Part shown: positions 17,463 to 27,397 of the stretch, piece after piece | How the letters are laid out: each line of letters opens with the position of its first letter | Numbering within the stretch: the stretch's first letter is position 1 | Assembly: GCA_000972765.1 (NCBI GenBank) | Contig: CP011265.1 | Location: 310,001 to 374,000, forward strand | Length of the DNA: 64,000 nucleotides | Direction: 5' to 3' | Source: Verrucomicrobia bacterium IMCC26134 | Lineage (GTDB): Bacteria > Verrucomicrobiota > Verrucomicrobiia > Opitutales > Opitutaceae | Notes under the pieces: model-generated | The model's database searches: none | The model's input: only the letters and a program-made list of their open reading frames with translations | Told to the model about the DNA's origin: nothing | Translations under genes and position numbers: made by a program

Positions 17463-18587
17463 ATGCCCAACAGTTTTGGCCACATTTTCCGCATTACCAC
17501 CTGGGGTGAAAGTCACGGTCCTGCCATAGGCGTGGTTATCGATGGTTGTCCGCCGTGTTTACCCATAAGCCCCGCGGAAATTCAGGCTGAGCTTGACCGC
17601 CGCCGCCCAGGGCAGAGTGACATCACCACGCCGCGCAAAGAGGCCGATACCGTCGAAATACTTTCAGGTGTCTTCGAGGGGCGCACCACGGGCACTCCGA
17701 TTTCTCTGCTGGTGCGTAACACGGATCAGCGCTCATCCGCATATTCCGAGATGAAGCTGGCTTATCGCCCTTCCCACGCCGATTTCACATACGATACCAA
17801 GTTCGGTATCCGTGATCCGCATGGCGGTGGTCGTAGCTCGGCGCGCGAGACTATCGGTCGTGTCGCCGGCGGTGTATTCGCAAAAAAAATCCTCGCCGCC
17901 GCCGCGCCTTATGCGGGACGTCCTGCCACGGGGCCGGTCGAGATCCGCGCTTTTATCACCAGTATCCACGATATCGTGATGCCTTCTGCCGCTGCGGCGG
18001 AATTCCCGACTCTCGAAGCGGTCGAGGCTACGCCGGTGCGTTGTCCGCACGCGCTCACAGCCGCTGCCATGATCGAGCGCATCAAAGCTGTGCGCGCCGA
18101 TGGTGACTCCGTGGGCGGCGTCATCGAATGCCGCGTGCGCGGTCTGCCGGTCGGGCTGGGTGAACCTGTTTTTGATCGTCTCGAGGCTGATCTCGCCAAG
18201 GCCATGCTCTCTTTGCCGGCGACGAAGGGTTTCGAGATCGGCAGTGGGTTTGCCGGAACCACCCTGCGCGGCTCTGAGCACAATGATCTTTTTGAGAACC
18301 GCGACGGCCGCGTGCGCACTGTGACAAATCGCTCGGGAGGCACGCAGGGAGGTATCAGTAACGGTGAGGAACTCGTCTTCCGTGTCGCCTTCAAGCCTAC
18401 CGCCACTATCCTCCGCAACCAGTCCACCGTTGATCTCGCGGGCCATCCCGCTGAGATTATGGGCAAAGGCAGGCACGATCCGTGTGTTGTTCCCCGTGCG
18501 GTGCCTATCGTCGAAGCGATGACCGCACTTGTGTTGCTGGATCACTGGATGCGCGATGCTGCGCAGAATCACACTTTTTCGTTCTGA
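17463..18587 (+). CDS. aroC: Chorismate synthase
   Basis: 374 residues from the ATG at 17463, which gives the canonical N-terminus [19 protein letters not shown]. All three family signatures are visible: [32 protein letters not shown] and [18 protein letters not shown], then [18 protein letters not shown]. It converts 5-enolpyruvylshikimate-3-phosphate to chorismate using reduced FMN, the last common step of aromatic synthesis. No other aro gene is near. A tRNA-Arg gene lies 89 bp upstream. Confidence 0.96.
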   Translation: MPNSFGHIFRITTWGESHGPAIGVVIDGCPPCLPISPAEIQAELDRRRPGQSDITTPRKEADTVEILSGVFEGRTTGTPISLLVRNTDQRSSAYSEMKLAYRPSHADFTYDTKFGIRDPHGGGRSSARETIGRVAGGVFAKKILAAAAPYAGRPATGPVEIRAFITSIHDIVMPSAAAAEFPTLEAVEATPVRCPHALTAAAMIERIKAVRADGDSVGGVIECRVRGLPVGLGEPVFDRLEADLAKAMLSLPATKGFEIGSGFAGTTLRGSEHNDLFENRDGRVRTVTNRSGGTQGGISNGEELVFRVAFKPTATILRNQSTVDLAGHPAEIMGKGRHDPCVVPRAVPIVEAMTALVLLDHWMRDAAQNHTFSF

Positions 18588-18642
18588 GCGATTTCTTCGC
18601 TTTTGAATAAACCGCCTTTCGCTGCTTTTCGTTATTTTACCG

Positions 18643-19458
18643 ATGTTATCTGAATCTTCACCTGTTCCCTCAGTTCCGTTGGTGTATTTCGTGCTCGGCA
18701 CACCGGGCTCTGGACGGCGAGCGGTTGTGGCGGATCTAATCGGGGCCGGTCTGGATGCTGCGCATGATCGTGTTCATGTCTTTATTTCTGCCGACGAAGC
18801 AGATCAGCCTGCGGGTGCTTCTTTCTCCAGTATCTCGCGTTGGAAGTGGGATCCTGTCTCAAAGGCTGTAGTTGTTTCCGATGACGCTATGCCGTCAGAG
18901 GCAACGCATGTGTTTTTCTTGCTCGATGGTCTCTCTGATCCTGTTGATCAAATCGAGGCATTGAAACCATGGTTGGCTTCGCATGGGTGGACGGTGGCGC
19001 GTATATTCACCGTCATCGATTGTCAGCTTGCCGAAAAACATGAAGCGCTGGCTCCGTGGTTCGCGGCGTGCGTGCATTTTTCTGATGTCGTGCTGTTGAG
19101 TCGTCGCGAGGGCGTGGCGAACAAATGGATGTCTGCATTTCGTCGTTCCTTCGAAGAAGAGTGCATGCCCTGTCTCTTCGAGTTTGTGAAAGATGGCCGG
19201 GTGAAAAACCCTGCGCTGCTACTCGACCCCGCACCTCGCCGTCTCAGCCAGTATTTCGACGCTTCGGAATGGGACGGACTGGACTTTGCGGATATCGAAA
19301 TCGGCGAGTCTGATGACGAGGATGGGGATGACGTTCGCCCCCTGGCCAAAGCTGAATTGGATCCCGATGATCAGCCCCCGGTCGATCCCTACCTTGAACG
19401 TAAACAGAACGGACGTCGGGATATTGAGCTGCCCGACATCCGTAAGTTTTTGGCGTAA
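18643..19458 (+). CDS. Hypothetical protein with P-loop-like N-terminus and acidic C-terminus
   Basis: 271 residues. The N-terminus has a beta strand plus a Walker-A-like turn (VYFVLGTPGSGRRAVVADLI, about residues 14-33) where the usual GK(S/T) is replaced by GRR, so nucleotide binding may be lost or altered. The layout (GTPGSGRR, VFFLLDGLSDPVDQIEAL, TVIDCQLAEKHEAL, FSDVVLLSRREGV) recalls CobW/G3E-type metallochaperone GTPases, with a degenerate P-loop. A strongly acidic stretch (EIGESDDEDGDD) and polar tail follow. It starts 55 bp after aroC. No firm function. Confidence 0.6.
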   Translation: MLSESSPVPSVPLVYFVLGTPGSGRRAVVADLIGAGLDAAHDRVHVFISADEADQPAGASFSSISRWKWDPVSKAVVVSDDAMPSEATHVFFLLDGLSDPVDQIEALKPWLASHGWTVARIFTVIDCQLAEKHEALAPWFAACVHFSDVVLLSRREGVANKWMSAFRRSFEEECMPCLFEFVKDGRVKNPALLLDPAPRRLSQYFDASEWDGLDFADIEIGESDDEDGDDVRPLAKAELDPDDQPPVDPYLERKQNGRRDIELPDIRKFLA

Positions 19459-19472
19459 AAAGAAGGACGGGT

Positions 19473-20111
19473 TTACTTGGTGGCGTTGACGGCGGCAACG
19501 AAGGCGCGGGCCTTGGCCGTGACGGCCGCCCAGTTTTTCTCCTTAAATGCCTTCGCTTCGACCAGTGAACTGCCTGCGGCGGTCGCGAATGCGCCGGCCC
19601 GGATAAAGTCACCGACATTATCCGCGGTAACGCCTCCTGTCGGCACAAACTCGATCTGGGGGAGCGGGGCCTTGAGGGATTTGATATAGGATGGCCCGAA
19701 GAACTCCGCGGGAAAGATCTTGGCCGCGTCGGCGCCGCATTCCCAGGCGTTGACCACTTCGGTAGGGGTGAGTGCACCGCTGAAGACCGGCACGCTGTAG
19801 CGCTGGCAAAGAGTGATCACATCGGGACGCAACGCCGGGGTGACGATGAAGCGCGCTCCGGCGAGAATACCTGCGCGTGCGGTCTCGGCGTCGAGCACGG
19901 TGCCCAGACCGAAGAGGAATTCGGGCATTTCGACGGTGGCCTTTTCCAGAAGTCGAATCGCGCCTGGGGTGGTCATAGTGAGTTCGATGGAGGTGAGTCC
20001 TCCCTCGGCGAGGGCTTTGGCGCAATCTAGCAGGCCGGAGGGATTGTCGGCGCGGATAAGGGCGATGACCTTCTCGGTGCTGAGTTTTTGGAGTATGGCG
20101 GCTTTATTCAT
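19473..20111 (-). CDS. eda: 2-dehydro-3-deoxy-phosphogluconate / 4-hydroxy-2-oxoglutarate aldolase
   Basis: 212 residues from the ATG at 20111, the typical KDPG/KHG aldolase length. Conserved features are VIALIRADNP (Arg 20), GGLTSIELTMTTP with catalytic Glu 43, GLGTVLDAETA, AGARFIVTPA, and the Schiff-base Lys 131 in AAKIFPAEFF, then VPTGGVTADNV. It cleaves KDPG to pyruvate and glyceraldehyde 3-phosphate, the end of the Entner-Doudoroff and uronate routes. It would suit breakdown of uronates released by the lyase/GH105 genes to the right, but it has no copy of the operator-like motif found there. Confidence 0.9.
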   Translation of the reverse strand: MNKAAILQKLSTEKVIALIRADNPSGLLDCAKALAEGGLTSIELTMTTPGAIRLLEKATVEMPEFLFGLGTVLDAETARAGILAGARFIVTPALRPDVITLCQRYSVPVFSGALTPTEVVNAWECGADAAKIFPAEFFGPSYIKSLKAPLPQIEFVPTGGVTADNVGDFIRAGAFATAAGSSLVEAKAFKEKNWAAVTAKARAFVAAVNATK

Positions 20112-20208
20112 AGGTGAAGTCGTGACACAATGAGAGCACGCCGATGGCGGCAATCTCGACTTGGTGACTTTACTCTGTAATCAGCACAAAACCGCCTGAT
20201 TTGAGACG

Positions 20209-20229
20209 GTTTAATGCATGGCATTAAAC
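20209..20229. repeat. Perfect inverted repeat, 9-bp stem
   Basis: GTTTAATGC and its exact complement GCATTAAAC are separated by 3 bases. There is no T-run, so it is not an obvious terminator. It lies 28 bp left of a second perfect hairpin. Confidence 0.8.
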
Positions 20230-20256
20230 GGACGCCTGAGAGCGCCACCTGAACCG

Positions 20257-20290
20257 CACCTGCCTGAGCCGCATGCGTCTCAGGCAGGTG
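20257..20290. repeat. Perfect inverted repeat, 12-bp stem
   Basis: CACCTGCCTGAG (20257-20268) and its exact complement (20279-20290) flank a 10-base loop. There is no following T-run. A stem this long in non-coding DNA suggests a structured transcript or the end of a small repeat element. Confidence 0.85.
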
Positions 20291-20711
20291 CTAAACTCAG
20301 CCTTAACGGAGCCAGTGGGACATTGCGGGTGAGAGCGTCGAACGGTTCCTTGCGGACGGAGTCAGCGAACTCTGGTCTTGCGTTAGCACCAGATGCTTAG
20401 GACGGCGTCGAACGTAGGAGTTGAGTGGCAAGCACGCCTAACCGCGCGCGGGTATTGCCACTGGGTTTCACGAAGGTGAATCACGGGTTTATGTTGGGTA
20501 GGTCGATCGGAAACAGCCCGGGCACGCGCTGCTAACTTATGTAGTTTGAGCGTGATGAGGCCGGCGGGGCAGGCGAAACCGGTCGGTTTGCAGGGCGCCC
20601 CAAAGTGGTTCGAATTACCTGACTTCTGGCGGACCTGCGCGGGTTTTCGCATCCACTCCGCGTCGTGATTGATTGGTTACGTCCGTCCACGAAGTGAGGC
20701 GGCGTAAGCGC

Positions 20712-21506
20712 TCAAGTTTCCGTTGATTCTTTGAGGCTAAGTTTCCGCACACTACCGTCGAGATAGCCTCGGTTACGGGTAGACCCGTGCGCAGGTTGTT
20801 CCGCAATGAAGCTCATCTGTCCTGAGCGACTGTTGGTGCCGTCAGTCAAGGTGCGGTCACCGTCCTGCACCGTCCATATCCGGGAAAGTGTGACTGCTTC
20901 GTTGGGAATCTTTAGCTTCGACTCGATGGTATTGATATTAAAGGAAGGGCTGCCCTGATAGCCGAAAACGGTATAGCGGACGGAGCCCTCGGTGTAGCGC
21001 TGCACGTCATTGATAATGTAGCTCTGGGCTGAGTTAGCCGATTGGTCGCCGGCGCCGGTGGGATAGGGACCGGTGATGATTTTGGGACGGATCAAGGCCT
21101 CCATTGAAGGACATATCAGCATCTCGTGGACGTTGACGTTGCGGGGTGTGACCAAGCCGGTGTTGACCGGAACGTTACTGTAATAGGGCCACAGACGATA
21201 GGCGAGCTGGCCTCCGGTGCGATCAACGATTCGTGGATCAAGAACCGCAGAATTCGTGAGCCCTGAAAGGTTCGGGAGCTGGCCCTTGTTATCGTTGGCA
21301 AACAGGTTAATCTCTTGTCCGACCTGGCGTAAGTTTGAGACGCAGCGTGCAGCTTGTGCCGTGTTGCGAACCCTGCCGACGACCGGAATGATAATCGCAG
21401 CTAGAATACCGATGATGGCGATCACGGTCAGCAGTTCGATGAGGGTGAATGCCCCGTGTGCGGCTTTAAGGGGTCTGCGCAGGGGAATAAATTGAGATGC
21501 GGACAT
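20712..21506 (-). CDS. Type IV pilin-like / pseudopilin protein (HxnDG type)
   Basis: 264 residues. A polar leader ends in a prepilin-peptidase site, [20 protein letters not shown], with Glu at +5. A long hydrophobic helix and a globular domain follow, with the NLRQVGQEI segment common to PVC-group pilin-like proteins. Near the C-terminus [16 protein letters not shown] matches the H-Xn-DG pattern of DUF1559-like pseudopilins. No pilus assembly genes are in the window. A copy of the shared 15-bp motif lies 115 bp upstream, suggesting co-regulation with the glycan-degrading genes. Confidence 0.85.
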   Translation of the reverse strand: MSASQFIPLRRPLKAAHGAFTLIELLTVIAIIGILAAIIIPVVGRVRNTAQAARCVSNLRQVGQEINLFANDNKGQLPNLSGLTNSAVLDPRIVDRTGGQLAYRLWPYYSNVPVNTGLVTPRNVNVHEMLICPSMEALIRPKIITGPYPTGAGDQSANSAQSYIINDVQRYTEGSVRYTVFGYQGSPSFNINTIESKLKIPNEAVTLSRIWTVQDGDRTLTDGTNSRSGQMSFIAEQPAHGSTRNRGYLDGSVRKLSLKESTET

Positions 21507-21620
21507 ACAAAGGGCTGGGTAGATGAAAACGGCTCGGGGGAGGACGCTGGATTTCGGGTATTCCCTAGACGTCGTAGGATTATGAAACTCAAAAAATGTG
21601 AATCAGGCAATCGATGCGAG

Positions 21621-21635
21621 GGTTTAGCGTATACT
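21621..21635 (+). promoter_or_regulatory. Candidate LacI-family operator, copy 1
   Basis: GGTTTAGCGTATACT matches the core GTTTA-N3-TA-WW-C shared by eight intergenic sites here. It lies 115 bp upstream of the pseudopilin start at 21506 and about 290 bp before the BNR gene at 21925. Confidence 0.55.
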
Positions 21636-21754
21636 TTCGAGCCTTTAAAATCAGGTGCTGAAAGGCTCGGCGTTACATCATTGTAAACCAGAGCAGGGAA
21701 TTTCCGCGTGTGCCTTACTTGGGTTCATTTCGTCGGGCCTCGTCGTTTGTTCCC

Positions 21755-21769
21755 GGAATACGCTAAACC
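21755..21769 (-). promoter_or_regulatory. Candidate LacI-family operator, copy 2
   Basis: On the minus strand GGTTTAGCGTATTCC, identical over 15 bases to the copy at 42849. It lies 155 bp upstream of the BNR/TSP3 gene start at 21925. Confidence 0.6.
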
Positions 21770-21924
21770 GTCTGGTTTGTTTCACTCTCTCGCTACGCGG
21801 GCAATGTCGTTTGATCTTATATTACACTCTCCAGATTCGCGCTCACTTACCCACGCGCGAGCGTTCTGGTTGCCGGTTGGACCTCCCCTTGTTCCCCATT
21901 TTCGTTCCTAGATTTATTGTCCCC

Positions 21925-24900
21925 ATGTTAACATCCGCCTGCTTCAAACGGGTGGCCCGCTTTTTGTTCGGGCTTCTTATTCTTGCTCCAGTCGCTGTTC
22001 GTGCGGGCACTATTGCGCTCGATTTGGCAGATGCGGTGAATACGAGCTCTTTTAATTCCGCCGGCAACTGGCATTCCGGCGCGGCACCTTCATCGGGTAA
22101 CACCTACGTCGTCGGCACGGGACTTCGCGTGCGCACACCGACTGGGGGAGGGAGTTATACTTTTGGCGGCGACAGTCTCGTGATCGGCAATGGTTTCAGC
22201 CTTGCCGACAGCAACGGCCCCTCCACGGGTGACTTGTTGGGCTTAACTTACAAGGGGTCCGGCTCTTCAGGGGTTATCACCGTGCCGCGGCTCGTGCTTA
22301 ACGGAGGTTCTATCAATCACCTCGCCGCCATCGGCGACGTGTTTCAGATAGCTGGAGACCTCACCGTGTCCGCGCCCTCTATTATCAGGGCAAAGCAGGG
22401 CGGTATCGTGCTTCGGGCGACCGTTGCTGGATCGGCCGACCTCTACATTGGCGCCACCGATGGCACCGGCGCCAGGACAGTGACCTTTGCGGCCGGTAAT
22501 GCCCTTTCCTTCTTCAATACCTACAAGGGCAATATAATTCTCACTGCTGCCTCCGCTGCCTTGATTCTCGATGCCGGGAGTAATCTCGACTTCGCCATCG
22601 GCAATAACGGCGTGAATAACCGCGTCTCCGGTTCGGGCATAGGAACTTTTAACGGCACCTTTCGCTTCACTTTCGATCCCGCCGCGCATCAGGCGGGAGA
22701 CAGTTGGACGCTCGTTGATCCCGCGTCCATGACCGTGACTTACGGCCCCGCGTTTTCGATTACTGGTTTTTCTGACGCCGATGGCGACAATAGCTGGGTC
22801 TCCGCCAACGGGTATTATCGTTTCTCCGAGGCCACGGGAATTTTGACCTGTCTCGGTCCAAAGCCCGACAGTGATAACGATGGGCTGCCCGATCCGTGGG
22901 AGATGACCTACTTTGGCGATCTCGCCCAAACAGCGTCAGGAGATCCGGACAATGACGGGACTTTGAATCTGGCCGAGTTTTTTACCGGCTCGAACCCCGC
23001 GGTCGTCAGTGCCGATTCCGATGGCGATGGTCTGTCTGATGAGTGGGAGCTTCGCTACTTTGGCAACCTCTCAGCCACCGCCACCGGTGATCCCGACGGA
23101 GATGGAGCGAGCAACCTCGCTGAGTTTTCGGCGGGTTCATCGCCCGTGAACCGAGCATCCAATTTGGCCGATACGGAGGGCGATGGGCTGCCTGATTCAT
23201 GGGAACAGCAATACTTCTCCACGCTCACTTACAACGCGGGCGACGATCCCGATGGCGACCACTTCGCCAACCTTCAGGAATATACCGCAGGCACGTCGCC
23301 CGCCGACCCCGCCTCCCGTCCGGCCGGCACGGCGGTCAAACTGGTTCCAGTCGACGATGGCGATGCATCCACGAGTGAATTCGGTTACGCCGGCTCTTCC
23401 GCGATTAACTCCGTGTCGTTCGTCCGCTGCTCACTCCAGACTTTTGGAAATCAGCAATTCATGACTTGGTATGGCCGCCACCAATACGACGCATCCGCCG
23501 CGTATAATAACACCATCTGGATCGGCCGCCGCGCCATTGGCTCCTCGCAATGGGAGATTTTCAAACACCCCAGCTACACCGCGAATACCATCACCGACGG
23601 CCACGACGTCATCTCATTTGGCATCGATGGCGAGGGCTACATGCATCTCTCCTGGGGTATGCACGGTGACGCTTTTCACTACGCAAAGACGACCACCCCC
23701 GTGACGGGATCCGGCCCCATCTCCCTCGGCGCGGACACCAGCATGACCGGCACGGAGAATACGGTGACCTACCCGCAGTTTCTCCGCCTGCCTGACGGCG
23801 ATTTGCTCTACCTTTTCCGGGAAGTCGCTTCCGGCAACGGCGACACCTATGTGAATCGCTTCGACATCGCCACCCACACTTGGGCGAATGTCCATGGCTC
23901 CACCACCGCGCAGTCGCCCTTTCTCAAGGGCACCGGGTGGACGCCCAATTACAACGCCTACCTCAACATGCCCCAGCTCGGCGGACCGGATGGCGAAGAC
24001 CTCATTCTTACCTGGTGCTGGCGTTTTTCCAGCGGCGCCTCGGATAACCCCGGCAGCACCGCGTCCGGCTATCAGACCAACAACCGCCTCAACTTCGGTC
24101 GATCGCCCAACGCAGGCCTGACTTGGCTTCGCTCCACCGGCACGGCCTATACTCTGCCCATTACCCGCAACGGCGAGGCCGGCGCTAATTCGACGGCGGA
24201 GGTCATTCACGACATTCCCGAGAACTACAGCCTGATTAACCAGGCCAGCACTTGTCTCGATTCGACCGGCTACCCGGTGACTGCGTCGTGGTGGGCTCCC
24301 GACACCGCCGCCACGAATTACCGACGCCAATACATGGTCGTATTCCGCCACGACAACGGCACATGGCAGGCCCGCGCTGTATCCAGTCGCAGCACCGATC
24401 CGACGAACGTTCGCTACGCCGAAAACCACGTGCGTGATCTTGGCCGTCCGACCGTCGTGCGCGACGACGCCGACCGCATCATTGTCGCCTACCGCGACAA
24501 CCAGGCGAGCAACCTCATAAGCGCCGACAACAGTCTTAGTGTTGGCGTCTCCAACGGCATTACCATCGTCCACTCCCTGCCGCGTGCCGAGGACCCCGAT
24601 CGCCTGCTTTGGATCAGCTTTGATCTCAGCGCCGAGAACCTCGGCAACTACGAGACCATGATCGACAACGAGCTCTGGGACCAGAAGCGCCAGCTCCACT
24701 TCCTCTACCAAGCCTCCGGTGGCCAAGGCTACACCGCGCCGGCCAATACCGCCTCGCGAATCTCCGTGCTCGAATGGGATGCCGCCGACTACTTCCTGCA
24801 CTCGCCCCAGCCTGGCATCGAGATGGTGAACGCCGGCGCGGGCGTGCTCATCCATTGGCGCTCCGAGCCAAGTTTCTCCTACCGGTTGATGACTACCACC

Positions 24901-25029
24901 GATTTGATCAACTGGACAGAACTGGAAACCCGGATCGGCACGGGCGCGACCTTCGAGTATACCCACACCTCTGTTCCCGGCGAGCCGAAGCGCTTCTGGC
25001 GTCTCGATCGTGCCGAGGGTGGCTTCTGA
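21925..25029 (+). CDS. Secreted BNR-4-type beta-propeller protein (polysaccharide lyase candidate) with beta-strand and TSP3-like modules
   Basis: 1,034 residues from the ATG at 21925, chosen because it gives a signal peptide ending near PVAVRAG. Residues ~30-310 form a beta-rich module shared with both giant proteins (ends TYGPAFSITGF and YYRFSEATGILT). Three ~48-residue DxDGLxDxWExxYFG repeats follow (~320-465). The propeller (~480-960) has the BNR-4 patterns DGHDVISFGIDGEGYMHLSWG and ENTVTYPQFLRLPDG. The C-terminus carries the TTDLINW/KRFWRL module. BNR-4-like propellers include ulvan lyases and rhamnose-glucuronate lyases (PL27-type), so lyase activity is plausible but catalytic residues were not assigned. 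It heads a four-gene run (21.9-32.7 kb). Confidence 0.8.
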   Translation: MLTSACFKRVARFLFGLLILAPVAVRAGTIALDLADAVNTSSFNSAGNWHSGAAPSSGNTYVVGTGLRVRTPTGGGSYTFGGDSLVIGNGFSLADSNGPSTGDLLGLTYKGSGSSGVITVPRLVLNGGSINHLAAIGDVFQIAGDLTVSAPSIIRAKQGGIVLRATVAGSADLYIGATDGTGARTVTFAAGNALSFFNTYKGNIILTAASAALILDAGSNLDFAIGNNGVNNRVSGSGIGTFNGTFRFTFDPAAHQAGDSWTLVDPASMTVTYGPAFSITGFSDADGDNSWVSANGYYRFSEATGILTCLGPKPDSDNDGLPDPWEMTYFGDLAQTASGDPDNDGTLNLAEFFTGSNPAVVSADSDGDGLSDEWELRYFGNLSATATGDPDGDGASNLAEFSAGSSPVNRASNLADTEGDGLPDSWEQQYFSTLTYNAGDDPDGDHFANLQEYTAGTSPADPASRPAGTAVKLVPVDDGDASTSEFGYAGSSAINSVSFVRCSLQTFGNQQFMTWYGRHQYDASAAYNNTIWIGRRAIGSSQWEIFKHPSYTANTITDGHDVISFGIDGEGYMHLSWGMHGDAFHYAKTTTPVTGSGPISLGADTSMTGTENTVTYPQFLRLPDGDLLYLFREVASGNGDTYVNRFDIATHTWANVHGSTTAQSPFLKGTGWTPNYNAYLNMPQLGGPDGEDLILTWCWRFSSGASDNPGSTASGYQTNNRLNFGRSPNAGLTWLRSTGTAYTLPITRNGEAGANSTAEVIHDIPENYSLINQASTCLDSTGYPVTASWWAPDTAATNYRRQYMVVFRHDNGTWQARAVSSRSTDPTNVRYAENHVRDLGRPTVVRDDADRIIVAYRDNQASNLISADNSLSVGVSNGITIVHSLPRAEDPDRLLWISFDLSAENLGNYETMIDNELWDQKRQLHFLYQASGGQGYTAPANTASRISVLEWDAADYFLHSPQPGIEMVNAGAGVLIHWRSEPSFSYRLMTTTDLINWTELETRIGTGATFEYTHTSVPGEPKRFWRLDRAEGGF

Positions 25030-25063
25030 GATAGTTGCACGATCTGCCTGTTTTCCTGTCCTT

Positions 25064-27397
25064 ATGAAATCATTTCTCACCTTCGCAGCCTGTCTCGGAT
25101 TCGCCGGTTCGTTCAATCTACGTGGACAGACGCTTCCCTCCGGCTTGTTCGTGGACATTGACGCAACCAACACGGCCGCCGTCGGCGGCACCCCCTCGCC
25201 GTTTTTCACCGATAGCGCCACCGCCTCCGGCTTCACCACCGGCCAGCTCTGGCGTCGACGCACCGGCTTCGGCTTCGATGTCACCGGCAACCGCGAGATC
25301 TACGAGAAGGATGCCAACGGCGGGATCGGCGACGCCGCCGCTTTGGTGACCACCGTCACCGGCCTCACCCCAGGCCAAAGCTACGGCGTCTATGTCGCCT
25401 ACCTCTCGGTGGCTACCGAATCATGGCAAGTAAAGGCCGGTCTCACCGCTGGTAGCCTTACGCTCTTCACCCCTTCCTCACCAGCGGGGGCAGTCACTGA
25501 TTACGGGCTCAGCACCGAGTCCGGTTCCAACCGCCGCCAATACCTTGGCTACGTAGGCAACGCCGTCGCAGATGCCCAGGGACGCTTGCTGCTTTATTCG
25601 GACGACGGTGACGGCACGGCGACCAACTGGACCTCCCGCTCGTGGCTCGAAGGATTTTTTGTCGGCGCGCCCTATACGCCGCCGCCACCGACTCCACTGC
25701 CAGGCGGCGCGGTCCAGATCGCCCCCGACGGCGCATGGACCTGGTTCAATGATGAGCGCTCGATCATTCATCAGGGCTCTCTCTATTCCGGCTATGTTCT
25801 CGCAGATGGCCGCTATGGCATCACCCGCTACGACCTGGCCGATGGTCTTGCCCGCCACATGATCATCAGCACCTCAACCTCTACCCAAAAGGATGACCAT
25901 AACAATCCATCGATCACCGTGCTCCCGGATGGACGTTTGCTCGTTATCTATTCCAAGCATATATCCGGCAGTCAATTTTACCAACGCACGTCCCTGATCG
26001 CCCAACCCGCAACCATCGCCGACTGGGGGCCCGAGATCATCCGATCTGTTCCCGCCGCCAATACTTACGCCAATACCTATCTTCTCACCGGTGAGAATAA
26101 CGCGATCTACAATTTCCATCGGTGTATCAATTTTAATCCTACGCTCACCATATCGACGAATAATGGTGTCACATGGGGAACCTCCCGCCAGCTTCTTGGC
26201 ACCGGCACCGGCAGCACGCGCCCGTATCCTCGCTACACCTCGAACGGGGTCGATCGCATCGACGCCATTTACACCGACGGACATCCGCGCGACGTAAACA
26301 ACTCCGTTTACCACATGTATTACAAGAGCGGCGGTCTCTACAAAACCGATGGCACCCTTATTTCGCTGCTCGCAAACATCCCGCTGGATCATGACGCCGG
26401 CCAGCGCGGCAATGTCATTTACCAATACTCCGACGCCGCGTGGGGGGCCGGTCAGGGACCAGACGACTGGATCCCCACCGCCCGTGGCTGGACGTGGGAT
26501 GTTGTCTACGACCGAGCCGAGAACCCTGTCTGCGTTTTTCAGGCTCAAGTCGGCACCGACGCCACCTGGTCCACCTCGCGCATTTTCTACTACTACGCAC
26601 GCTGGACCGGCACTACGTGGCAAAAGCATTTCATCGCCCAGGCTGGTCGCGGCATTTACGCCGCCGAGTCCGACTATGGTGGCGGCATGTGCCTCGACCC
26701 TGAAGATCCGCGCATCGTTTACATCTCCACCAATGCCGCCTCGCCGTTCTCGTTGGGAGACGTGAACAACGTTCCGCTTGCGACCAATGCTCGCTATGAA
26801 ATCTGGCGCGGCTTTACCGCTGATGGCGGTCTCACCTTCACGTGGACGGCGATCACCTCCGGTTCCACCGCCGATAATCTGCGTCCCATCGTGCCGTTGA
26901 ACCACGGTCGCACCGAATGCCTGCTTTGGTTCTACGGCACCTACACGTCCTATACGAATTTCTCCACCCAGGTGATCGGTCGCCTTGGAGTTCCCTCAAA
27001 GTCGCTTGGTTTCTGGGCTTCGGAAAATATCCTTTCTTCCAGTTTTTCGGCGACGAACGACACCGATGGCGACGGAGTTCCCGATCTCCTCGAATACGCA
27101 TTCGGTGGCGACCCTCGCACCGCGGCGTCCTCGCCACGAATGACCTTTGACGGCACGAGTATCGACTTTCCGATGGACCCCTCCCGTCCGGATGTCGAGT
27201 TCACGCTCGAACGTTCCGTAGATCTCGTTTCATGGAACAATGTAGCCGTGCTTCGAAGGCATGGTTTGCCCTCGGAATTCACATCAGGCTACTCCGCTCA
27301 AATCCCTGCGAGCGCGGGTAACGCGCATGTGCTCCTTGATGTCACGTCACCGGTTGCCCGTGTATTTTACCGTATCGAAGCCGGGGTAGTTCGATGA
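25064..27397 (+). CDS. Secreted BNR/sialidase-like beta-propeller protein
   Basis: 777 residues from the ATG at 25064, giving a signal peptide ending FNLRGQ. An N-terminal beta-sandwich (about 25-215, LPSGLFVDIDATNTAAVGG, GLTPGQSYGVYVAY) precedes a proline linker. The propeller domain starts GAWTWFNDERSIIHQGSLYSG and continues with HNNPSITVLPDGRLLVIYSKH and GLTFTWTAITSG, the pattern of BNR-4/sialidase-like propellers that act on glycans. After it come a dockerin-like DTDGDGVPDLLEYAFGGDP and the C-terminal module with SVDLVSWNNV and RVFYRIEAG. Its stop overlaps the next start (ATGA), so the two are translationally coupled. The exact reaction is unknown. Confidence 0.75.
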   Translation: MKSFLTFAACLGFAGSFNLRGQTLPSGLFVDIDATNTAAVGGTPSPFFTDSATASGFTTGQLWRRRTGFGFDVTGNREIYEKDANGGIGDAAALVTTVTGLTPGQSYGVYVAYLSVATESWQVKAGLTAGSLTLFTPSSPAGAVTDYGLSTESGSNRRQYLGYVGNAVADAQGRLLLYSDDGDGTATNWTSRSWLEGFFVGAPYTPPPPTPLPGGAVQIAPDGAWTWFNDERSIIHQGSLYSGYVLADGRYGITRYDLADGLARHMIISTSTSTQKDDHNNPSITVLPDGRLLVIYSKHISGSQFYQRTSLIAQPATIADWGPEIIRSVPAANTYANTYLLTGENNAIYNFHRCINFNPTLTISTNNGVTWGTSRQLLGTGTGSTRPYPRYTSNGVDRIDAIYTDGHPRDVNNSVYHMYYKSGGLYKTDGTLISLLANIPLDHDAGQRGNVIYQYSDAAWGAGQGPDDWIPTARGWTWDVVYDRAENPVCVFQAQVGTDATWSTSRIFYYYARWTGTTWQKHFIAQAGRGIYAAESDYGGGMCLDPEDPRIVYISTNAASPFSLGDVNNVPLATNARYEIWRGFTADGGLTFTWTAITSGSTADNLRPIVPLNHGRTECLLWFYGTYTSYTNFSTQVIGRLGVPSKSLGFWASENILSSSFSATNDTDGDGVPDLLEYAFGGDPRTAASSPRMTFDGTSIDFPMDPSRPDVEFTLERSVDLVSWNNVAVLRRHGLPSEFTSGYSAQIPASAGNAHVLLDVTSPVARVFYRIEAGVVR

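Larger units (their letters stand above)
20112..20711. other. Non-coding, hairpin-rich intergenic region
   Basis: About 600 bp without a convincing gene. Small open frames on both strands lack a recognisable start or protein pattern. Its main features are two perfect inverted repeats near the left end and further imperfect ones around 20370-20395 (CTGGT/ACCAG). It could hold a structured RNA, a decayed mobile or repeat element, or the promoters for flanking minus-strand genes. No known RNA family was recognised. Confidence 0.5.

Noticed and set aside
20209-20290. Hairpins at 20209 and 20257 as Rho-independent terminators
   Set aside because: Neither is followed by a T-run on either strand, and the nearest gene ends are too far or face the wrong way.
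20218-20652. Small open frames on both strands in the hairpin-rich region
   Set aside because: No plausible start signal, no recognisable protein pattern, and they run through the inverted repeats.
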